Origin: Bacteroidales bacterium | Lineage (GTDB): Bacteria > Bacteroidota > Bacteroidia > Bacteroidales > UBA7960 | Direction of reading: 5' to 3' | Assembly: GCA_003451785.1 (NCBI GenBank) | Contig: DMJL01000222.1 | Location: 1-12,380 of the forward strand | Length of the DNA stretch: 12,380 nucleotides | Part shown: one piece after another, positions 6,885 through 12,380 of the stretch | How the letters are laid out: each line of letters starts with the position of its first letter | Position numbering within the stretch: position 1 is the stretch's first letter | Program-made: the position numbers and the translations under genes | Notes under the pieces: generated by a model | Database searches by the model: none | The model's input: the letters and a program-made list of their open reading frames with translations, nothing else | What the model was told of the DNA's origin: nothing

Positions 6885-7505
6885 ATGATCACAATTGCCC
6901 AATATTTCCCAAATTTCAACAACGATCAATTGCAAAAGATTGACGCACTGTTGCCATTGTATCAGGAATGGAATAGCCAAATAAATGTTATTTCCCGCAA
7001 GGATATGGACAATTTTTATGCCCATCATGTGCTGCACTCATTGGCTATAGCCAAGGCAGTAAGTTTCAAAGCCGGCACCAGAATTCTGGATGTGGGTACA
7101 GGAGGCGGTTTTCCCGGCATTCCGCTTGCCATAGCTTTTCCTGATGCCCAATTCCTATTAGTGGATTCTGTCGGAAAAAAAATAAAAGTTGTTAAGGAAG
7201 TTGCAGCCGCATTGGGCTTGCAGAATATAGATGCGCAACACAGTAGGGCAGAAGAAATAGGGGAGGAGTTCGACTTTGTGGTCTGCAGGGCTGTTACCCA
7301 ATTGCCTGTATTCGTGCAATGGGTTAAGCCCATGATTAAGAAAAAAGGCATAAACGATATTCCTAATGGGATTTTGTATTTGAAAGGAGGCGATTTCCAT
7401 TCCGAATTGCAACAGATTCCTTATAAATCCACTATTTTTGACTTGTCTCAATGGTTTTCAGAGCCATTTTTCGAGACTAAGAAACTGGTTCATTTGTATC
7501 GGTAG
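6885..7505 (+). CDS. rsmG: 16S rRNA (guanine(527)-N7)-methyltransferase RsmG
   Basis: RsmG (GidB) transfers methyl from S-adenosylmethionine to N7 of G527 in 16S rRNA; its loss gives low-level streptomycin resistance in several bacteria. The product is 206 residues, matching E. coli (207). Signature features are NVISRKD (34-40), the SAM-binding loop ILDVGTGGGFPGIPLA (67-82), acidic Asp94 in FLLVDS, SRAEE (120-124) and FDFVVCRAV (129-137). I use the ATG at 6885. The frame is open to a TTG at 6840, but that extension adds a low-complexity tail and would begin inside the predicted promoter. It is divergent from the glucosaminidase gene and lies 86 bp before recA. Confidence 0.95.
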   Translation: MITIAQYFPNFNNDQLQKIDALLPLYQEWNSQINVISRKDMDNFYAHHVLHSLAIAKAVSFKAGTRILDVGTGGGFPGIPLAIAFPDAQFLLVDSVGKKIKVVKEVAAALGLQNIDAQHSRAEEIGEEFDFVVCRAVTQLPVFVQWVKPMIKKKGINDIPNGILYLKGGDFHSELQQIPYKSTIFDLSQWFSEPFFETKKLVHLYR

Positions 7506-7507
7506 TA

Positions 7508-7527
7508 AATCCTTTGCAAAAGGGATT
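7508..7527 (+). terminator. Short hairpin after rsmG, possible weak terminator
   Basis: AATCCTTT (7508-7515) pairs with AAGGGATT (7520-7527) over 8 positions, including one G-T wobble, closing a GCAA (GNRA-type) tetraloop. It starts 3 nt after the rsmG stop. The following tract TTCATAATTTT is only partly T-rich, so termination may be partial. Confidence 0.4.
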
Positions 7528-7546
7528 CATAATTTTGATACATTTG
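7513..7546 (+). promoter_or_regulatory. Candidate recA promoter with two -7 boxes
   Basis: TTTG at 7513-7516 is followed after 22 bp by TACATTTG at 7539-7546, a full TAnnTTTG match. A second full match, TAATTTTG, lies at 7530-7537 without a suitable -33. Transcription would start near 7553, about 39 nt before recA. The -33 box lies inside the preceding hairpin. I see no LexA-type palindrome. Confidence 0.4.
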
Positions 7547-7591
7547 AACCAAAGCAATAATTTTACAAAATATCTATAAATCAGCAACTTT

Positions 7592-8608
7592 ATGAGCAAA
7601 GACAAAGAAAAAAATGTGAATGCCGAAAAAATGAAGGCATTACAGCTTGCGCTCGACAAATTGGAAAAATCGTATGGCAAAGGTACGATTATGAAACTTG
7701 GCGATTCGGCAGTAGAGGCAGTGGAGGTTATCAGCACGGGTTCGCTCACGCTCGATATTGCTTTGGGCACTGGTGGACTTCCTAAGGGAAGAATTGTGGA
7801 GATTTACGGTCCCGAATCTTCGGGTAAAACCACATTGGCCATTCATGCTATTGCAGAATCACAAAAAAATGGCGGCATTGCTGCATTTATTGATGCCGAA
7901 AATGCTTTCGATAGTAGCTATGCCAAAAAACTCGGTGTGGATATCGAGAATCTTCTTGTAAGCCAGCCCGATAACGGTGAGCAAGCATTAGAAATTGCCG
8001 AAAACCTCATCCGCTCGGGCGCAATAGACATTATAGTAATCGACTCGGTGGCGGCTCTCACCCCTAAGAGCGAAATTGAAGGCGAGATGGGCGATTCTAA
8101 GGTGGGTTTGCAGGCTAGACTTATGTCGCAAGCCCTGCGAAAACTTACCAGCACCATCAACAAGACCAATAGTTGTTGTATCTTCATCAACCAGCTGCGC
8201 GAGAAGATTGGTGTGATGTTTGGCAATCCCGAAACCACTACTGGTGGCAATGCATTGAAGTTTTATTCTTCGGTGCGGTTGGATATTCGCAGGATATCGC
8301 AGATTAAGGAAGGCGAGAATGTTTTGGGCAATCGCACTAGGGTAAAAGTGGTGAAGAATAAACTTGCACCTCCTTTCAAGCAAGCAGAGTTTGATATAAT
8401 TTACGGACAAGGAATATCCAAAGTTGGCGAAATCATCGATCTTGCAGTAGAGCACAATGTTGTGAAGAAGTCAGGCTCATGGTTTAGCTATGGTGAAACC
8501 CGCTTGGGGCAAGGACGCGATGCAGTGAAGCAACTTTTGATTGACAATCCTGAGCTATCCGAAGAGGTGGAATTAAAGCTTAAAAACATTTTGCGCACAA
8601 ACTCTTAG
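7592..8608 (+). CDS. recA: Recombinase RecA
   Basis: RecA forms ATP-dependent filaments on single-stranded DNA, drives homologous strand exchange and stimulates LexA-type autocleavage where present. The product is 338 residues (E. coli 353, with a longer acidic tail). Visible features are Walker A GPESSGKT (73-80), the catalytic Glu103 in IDAEN, Walker B IIVIDS (147-152), loop L1 around EGEMGDSKVGLQARLMSQ (163-180), loop L2 from QLREKIGVMFGNPETTTGG (201-219) and the core NALKFYSSVRLDIRR (220-234). One substitution is worth noting: the usual AEHA after the catalytic Glu is AENA here (Asn104). The C-terminal tail ends shortly after ELSEEVELKLKNIL. It has its own likely promoter and terminator, so it is probably monocistronic. 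Together with comEC it would support integration of incoming DNA. Confidence 0.98.
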   Translation: MSKDKEKNVNAEKMKALQLALDKLEKSYGKGTIMKLGDSAVEAVEVISTGSLTLDIALGTGGLPKGRIVEIYGPESSGKTTLAIHAIAESQKNGGIAAFIDAENAFDSSYAKKLGVDIENLLVSQPDNGEQALEIAENLIRSGAIDIIVIDSVAALTPKSEIEGEMGDSKVGLQARLMSQALRKLTSTINKTNSCCIFINQLREKIGVMFGNPETTTGGNALKFYSSVRLDIRRISQIKEGENVLGNRTRVKVVKNKLAPPFKQAEFDIIYGQGISKVGEIIDLAVEHNVVKKSGSWFSYGETRLGQGRDAVKQLLIDNPELSEEVELKLKNILRTNS

Positions 8609-8675
8609 ATTCCTTTTTGCAAAGTACTTACCGAAATTGTGTTGAACAACAAGCATCTACAATTAAGGGGCTATA

Positions 8676-8705
8676 CGGTATGTTTTGCAACATCGATTTT
8701 TTTTT
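8676..8705 (+). terminator. Rho-independent terminator after recA
   Basis: ATGTT (8680-8684) and AACAT (8689-8693) close a TTGC loop; flanking CG (8676-8677) and CG (8694-8695) can extend the stem past a 2-nt bulge. Nine consecutive T follow at 8697-8705. The stem is short but the T-run is strong. The S9 peptidase gene starts 40 bp later. Confidence 0.55.
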
Positions 8706-8745
8706 CAGCAGGATTTTTTCATAAACCTAATCTTAATTCTTAAAA

Positions 8746-10770
8746 ATGATCAGCAAAATTCTAATTTTATTAATGGTTCTACTTACAACTTCCCAAATTG
8801 CAGTGGGAGGAAGCAGGCTCATGACTCCCGAAACCCTTTGGGAGTTTCGCCGAATAGGCGATGTGCAGGTTTCTCCTGACGGAAACTGGATTCTATTCAG
8901 TATTACCGATTTTGATATTGCCCAAAACCGCAGCTTTCGCGACCTATACAAAATGCCTGTAACGGGAGGTGAGCCCCAAAATCTTACTAATTCCAAAGGC
9001 AATGAAAGTAACGGTGTATGGCGACCCGATGGTCAGCGCATAGGGTTCCTTCGCGAGGGTCAGATTTGGGAAATGCATACCGATGGCACCAACCAAGTAA
9101 AAATTTCGGATATCCCCGGCAACGCCACAGGTTTTGGTTATTCGCCCAATCAAAATCATATTTTTATTACTGCCCGCGTAAGGGTTACTCCAACAGTAAA
9201 CGATACACATACCGACTTGCCTGTTGCCAAAGCCTTCGTTTACGACGATTTGATGCATCGCCATTGGGATCAGTGGGCCGATGGCACATTCAACCATGTT
9301 TTTGTTGCATCCTATCAAGATGGATTGATTGGAGAGTTGCGCAACCTACTGCAAGGGCTACCATATCATAGCCCACTTCCTCCTTTCGGCTCCATAGAGC
9401 AGATTACTTGGAGTCCCGATGGTCGCCATTTATTCTATACATCTAAGAAAATGGCAGGCAAAGAGTTTGCAGTGAGTACCAATTCGGGCATTTACCGCCA
9501 CGATATTGTCTCCGGCTCCACAACGGCTCTCACCGAATTCAATCTCGGCTACGACCGCAATCCGGTAATATCGCCCAACGGACGGTATATGGCTTGGGAA
9601 AGCATGGAGAAAGATGGTTTTGAGTCGGATAAGAATCGCATCATGATTATGGATCTTCAGACCGGAACCCATCGCGATTTCTCCGTAGGATTCGACCAAA
9701 GCAGCAGAGATTTTGCATGGTCGGCCGATAGTAGAAGGCTGTTTTTTGTAAGCGGTATAAATGCTACCCACCAACTATATGCCTTGGATACAAGAGATGG
9801 AAGTATAAAGCAGCTTACCACCGGAACCCACGATTATCAATCGGTGGCCGTGGCAGGTAGATTCCTTGTAGCCACTCGTATGACTATGTCGGCTCCAACT
9901 GAGATATTCCGAATAGAAGAAAGACGCAGGCAAACTGACCAAACCCAAATTACCTTCGTAAATCAACCCGTTCTCAACAAGTTGGATATGGGGAGAGTAG
10001 AAGAACGATGGATAGAAACCACCGATGGCAAGCGCATGCTTGTTTGGGTTATCTATCCGCCCAATTTCGACCCCAATAAGAAATATCCTGCTTTGTTGTT
10101 CTGTGGTGGTGGTCCCCAAAGTGCTATCAGTCAATCATTCTCCTATAGGTGGAATTTTCAACTTATGGCTGCTAAAGGTTATATTGTGGTTGCTCCCAAC
10201 CGTAGAGGAGTTCCCACCTTCGGGCAGGAGTGGAACGATCAGATAAGCCTCGACTATGGTGGTCAAAATAAGCGCGACCTTTTAAGTGCTATTGATGCAG
10301 TTGCGGCCGAGCCTTTTGTTGACCGGAACCGTCTGGGTGCCGTAGGTGCAAGTTTCGGCGGTTTCTCTGTATTCTGGCTGGCAGGCCATCACCAAGGCCG
10401 ATTCAATGCCTTTATTTCGCATTGCGGTATGTTTAATATCGAAAGTTGGTATGGCACAACTGAGGAAATGTTTTTCGCAAACCACGACTTAGGTGGTCCC
10501 TACTGGCAGAATCCCCGACCCCATAGCTTTGACTTTTCGCCCCACAGATTTGTGCAAAATTGGGATACGCCAATTCTTATTATTCAAGGATTGAAAGACT
10601 ACCGCGTGCCTTATGGGCAGGCTTTGGAAGCATTCACAGCTGCACGATTGATGGGCATCCCAAGCAGGTTGTTGGTATTCCCCGACGAAAACCATTGGAT
10701 TCTCACCCCGCAAAATAGCATCCTGTGGCAAAGGGAGTTCTTTGGCTGGCTCGATAAGTGGCTGAAATAA
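8746..10770 (+). CDS. Secreted S9 family prolyl-oligopeptidase-like peptidase (DPP5-like)
   Basis: This is a serine exopeptidase of the S9 clan, 674 residues, predicted to be exported. Residues 1-22 form a signal peptide (K4, then a long hydrophobic run to GGS). A beta-propeller of PD40-type blades covers about 30-400, shown by repeated motifs such as VSPDGNWILFS, WRPDGQRIGFL, WSPDGRHLFYT and ISPNGRYMAWE. The alpha/beta-hydrolase domain (about 415-674) has the oxyanion-region motif GGGPQSA, the nucleophile elbow GASFGG with Ser536, Asp618 in QGLKDYRVP and His650 in PDENHW. Spacing and wording, notably SYRWNFQLMAAKGYIVVAPNRRG, resemble the dipeptidyl-peptidase 5 group of Bacteroidota, which release dipeptides from peptides in the periplasm for uptake. 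Exact specificity is inferred. No perfect TAnnTTTG promoter lies in the 137-bp gap after recA. Confidence 0.94.
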   Translation: MISKILILLMVLLTTSQIAVGGSRLMTPETLWEFRRIGDVQVSPDGNWILFSITDFDIAQNRSFRDLYKMPVTGGEPQNLTNSKGNESNGVWRPDGQRIGFLREGQIWEMHTDGTNQVKISDIPGNATGFGYSPNQNHIFITARVRVTPTVNDTHTDLPVAKAFVYDDLMHRHWDQWADGTFNHVFVASYQDGLIGELRNLLQGLPYHSPLPPFGSIEQITWSPDGRHLFYTSKKMAGKEFAVSTNSGIYRHDIVSGSTTALTEFNLGYDRNPVISPNGRYMAWESMEKDGFESDKNRIMIMDLQTGTHRDFSVGFDQSSRDFAWSADSRRLFFVSGINATHQLYALDTRDGSIKQLTTGTHDYQSVAVAGRFLVATRMTMSAPTEIFRIEERRRQTDQTQITFVNQPVLNKLDMGRVEERWIETTDGKRMLVWVIYPPNFDPNKKYPALLFCGGGPQSAISQSFSYRWNFQLMAAKGYIVVAPNRRGVPTFGQEWNDQISLDYGGQNKRDLLSAIDAVAAEPFVDRNRLGAVGASFGGFSVFWLAGHHQGRFNAFISHCGMFNIESWYGTTEEMFFANHDLGGPYWQNPRPHSFDFSPHRFVQNWDTPILIIQGLKDYRVPYGQALEAFTAARLMGIPSRLLVFPDENHWILTPQNSILWQREFFGWLDKWLK

Positions 10771-10815
10771 CTTAGAAGCAAAACAATTTAGCATTTCCCG
10801 CAGTATAATGCGCCT

Positions 10816-10847
10816 ATATAGCCCACGGCTCATACCGTGGGCTATGT
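10816..10847. terminator. Strong perfect hairpin (bidirectional terminator or REP-like element)
   Basis: TAGCCCACGG (10819-10828) and CCGTGGGCTA (10835-10844) are perfectly complementary around the loop CTCATA. The stem extends outward by A-T, a T-G wobble and A-T to 10816/10847. It lies 46 bp after the S9 peptidase stop and between convergent genes, the usual place for a terminator. The tract after it on the plus strand is T-rich but broken (TTGTTTAG), and on the minus strand it is not T-rich. Palindromes built on GCCCACGG/CCGTGGGC are a style I associate with dispersed REP-like repeats in this phylum; copy number cannot be judged here. Confidence 0.6.
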
Positions 10848-10858
10848 TGTTTAGTCAT

Positions 10859-10870
10859 CTGGTTTACCAG
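10859..10870. repeat. Small palindrome in the convergent spacer
   Basis: CTGGTTTACCAG has 5-bp arms around a central TT. It sits between the large hairpin and the stop of the minus-strand SPOR gene. The loop is too small for a good hairpin, so a DNA-level palindrome or chance is more likely. Nothing else is seen in 10771-10910. Confidence 0.2.
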
Positions 10871-10910
10871 CATTATCACTTCCGGGTTTATAATTAAGGC
10901 TTCTGTACTT

Positions 10911-12338
10911 TTATGGAAGGTTGAATTCTGATGATAATGTAAAAAAGGATGAAAAACCTTGCTGTGTCAAATAATTTTGAACACTTATTGCTTGGTCAAC
11001 CGATTCAAAGCCTGAAATCAATACTTTATGCAGTGCATTGTCCAATAAAATAGTAACTGGCAGCCCCGTTAGATGTTGGATTCGTGTGTGCAGTTTTTCT
11101 GCATTGGTGCGATTAACAAACGCTCCTACCTGCATTACAACTTCTTGAATTCTATTGGTTAAGTTGGTAATATTTATGGTAATCGGAGCATTTACTTCAT
11201 CCTCCGTATATTGATGAGGAACTGCAATTTCATGCAACTGCAATTGCCTATTGGGTGGATGCTGATTCGATGCTAACCTAAAGAACGAAGGTATCCCATT
11301 CTGCGTCAGTACATTTTGAATCCTAAGTGCGTGATCAACCGATTCGAATCCATAGATCAAAACTTTTGAAAGGCTATCCTCTTTTTGTGTTAAAACGGAT
11401 GTATCAATTAGAGTTTCAATATGAGCATGAAATTTTTCTGCATTTGCCAAAATGCTAAAGGCACCAGCCTGCAATGAGATTTCTTCAATGCGACCTCTGA
11501 AGTTTGTAATTTGGATTCTATCTTGTACAATCACTAAGGTGTCTGCTCTCAATGCCGGTACAGTGGTCTCTTGTTCAGGGATCTGTACTCGGGGTAGGTT
11601 GTTGGTGGTTGATAGTCTTAAGAACGATGGTATTTCTTGCTCTGTCAAAATCCTTTGTAGATGCAAAGCGTGTTCAACCGATTCGAAGCCAAAAATTATA
11701 ATTCTGGATAAGCCATTTTCTAACAAGACAAACACTGGCAGTTCGGTTAGTGTTTCGATTTGCGCTTGAAGTCTTGCTGCATGGGTTCGCAAGCGAAAAG
11801 CACCTGCTTGTATTACGATTTCTTGGTTCTGCTGTTGGATGCCAGCAATAAATACTCTATCATGTAAGACCTGGATATGGTCGTCTCCCATAGTAGGTTC
11901 GTCAATGTAATGTGCTATTTGTTCAGGTTGTTGTGTTTTAGTGGGGAGATTCGCCACTACTGCATCCTTGTATCGTATGTTTGCCAGTGCAGGTAAAGTA
12001 GAATGTAGGATTATTTCGAGACCTTCAACAAAATCACCATCTGGGGTGGATTTTATTTCAAACATCACTGGCTTTTCTTGCGTAGCTCCGAGAAAGCCCA
12101 GTTGAAGTGAATCGGCATGTAGGGTGTAGATTCCTGGAGGTAAATCCATAAGATAAAAACTTCCGTCGCTAAATGTTCGCAAAATACTTTTAAATCCAAT
12201 AGCCGCCGATTCTAATATAATTCTAAACCCTCCCACGCCTACTGATTCACCGTTTCGGAGCATACTTACGGAACCCGCAATAGTTCCTCCTTGATGGTAA
12301 GGTATTTCTATCTGCTTGTACTGGTTGGGATCTACCAC
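10911..12338 (-). CDS. Triple-SPOR protein with carboxypeptidase-regulatory-like domain, probably 5'-truncated or frameshifted
   Basis: The frame gives 475 residues from a GTG at 12338. Residues about 12-112 resemble a carboxypeptidase-regulatory-like beta-sandwich (GGTIAGSV, then TFSDGSFYLMDLPPGIYTLHAD). A 55-residue linker follows. Three SPOR-type domains then occupy about 172-243, 285-356 and 398-469. Each starts with a QAGAF-like strand and carries a GFES motif where classic SPOR domains have a GPF-like one. SPOR domains bind denuded peptidoglycan, often at the division site, so an envelope location is likely. There is no signal peptide. The frame stays open to a TAA at 12369-12371 with no ATG, and VDPNQYKQIEIP plus the domain after it is what I would expect in the C-terminal part of a large usher-like envelope protein. 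The true N-terminus is therefore probably beyond the window in another frame. Function beyond glycan binding is unknown. Confidence 0.75.
   Translation of the reverse strand: MVDPNQYKQIEIPYHQGGTIAGSVSMLRNGESVGVGGFRIILESAAIGFKSILRTFSDGSFYLMDLPPGIYTLHADSLQLGFLGATQEKPVMFEIKSTPDGDFVEGLEIILHSTLPALANIRYKDAVVANLPTKTQQPEQIAHYIDEPTMGDDHIQVLHDRVFIAGIQQQNQEIVIQAGAFRLRTHAARLQAQIETLTELPVFVLLENGLSRIIIFGFESVEHALHLQRILTEQEIPSFLRLSTTNNLPRVQIPEQETTVPALRADTLVIVQDRIQITNFRGRIEEISLQAGAFSILANAEKFHAHIETLIDTSVLTQKEDSLSKVLIYGFESVDHALRIQNVLTQNGIPSFFRLASNQHPPNRQLQLHEIAVPHQYTEDEVNAPITINITNLTNRIQEVVMQVGAFVNRTNAEKLHTRIQHLTGLPVTILLDNALHKVLISGFESVDQAISVQNYLTQQGFSSFFTLSSEFNLP
10932..11825 (-). repeat. Three tandem SPOR units at 339-bp period
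   Basis: The protein units begin NQEIVIQAGAF, IEEISLQAGAF and IQEVVMQVGAF, with the Gln of the motif at residues 177, 290 and 403: exactly 113 residues (339 bp) apart both times. SPOR cores lie at 11610-11825, 11271-11486 and 10932-11147. The linkers share length and an ITN-type lead-in, so the duplicated unit was SPOR plus linker. On the plus strand TCAACCGATTC is identical in all three copies, showing that DNA similarity is still visible. Confidence 0.85.
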
Positions 12339-12380
12339 AAAAGAAAATTCTGTTAAGCTAGTGTTATGTTAGGTGTATAT

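Noticed and set aside
7988..8455. 155-codon open frame antisense to recA
   Set aside because: It lies wholly within recA, whose frame has unmistakable family motifs; the antisense translation shows no recognisable domain and is a codon-bias shadow.
8640..8651. TGTTG/CAACA inverted repeat after recA as a terminator
   Set aside because: It has only a 2-nt loop and no T-run; the hairpin at 8676-8705 with nine T is a far better candidate.
8685..8879. 64-codon open frame spanning the recA terminator and the start of the S9 peptidase
   Set aside because: It begins in the terminator T-run region and overlaps the signal-peptide end of a clear gene in another frame.

Overview
The window looks like chromosomal core DNA from a member of the Bacteroidota. 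The evidence is the protein wording of nearly every gene (RecA, a DPP5-type S9 peptidase, a LysO transporter split over two genes, a ComEC without a working metallo-beta-lactamase tail), the near absence of Shine-Dalgarno sequences, and several matches to the Bacteroidota promoter element TAnnTTTG. The genus cannot be named from the sequence alone. I see no tRNA, rRNA, CRISPR array, insertion sequence or phage gene.

Layout, left to right. Positions 1-219 are non-coding leader for surE. A plus-strand block follows: surE (nucleotidase), a 90-residue membrane protein overlapping it by 8 nt, then lpxB (lipid A disaccharide synthase) and comEC (DNA uptake channel), each after its own intergenic gap. 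Tail-to-tail with comEC, only 5 bp away, is a minus-strand block: lysO C-terminal half, lysO N-terminal half (joined by an ATGA overlap), and upstream of them a secreted glucosaminidase with two LysM domains. A divergent spacer of about 160 bp holds likely promoters for the glucosaminidase and for rsmG (16S rRNA m7G methyltransferase). After rsmG comes recA, then a secreted S9/DPP5-like peptidase. The right end carries a minus-strand gene with a carboxypeptidase-regulatory-like domain and three SPOR domains repeated at an exact 113-residue period.

Most genes are housekeeping: envelope synthesis (lpxB), wall remodelling (glucosaminidase, SPOR protein), DNA uptake and recombination (comEC, recA), ribosome modification (rsmG), amino-acid export (lysO) and peptide degradation (S9 peptidase). 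Nothing here amounts to a convincing new multi-gene system. The least ordinary object is the SPOR-triplet protein. Its apparent start looks like the middle of a larger usher-like protein, so a frameshift or a pseudogene near 12350-12371 is likely. A strong REP-like palindrome separates it from the peptidase gene.
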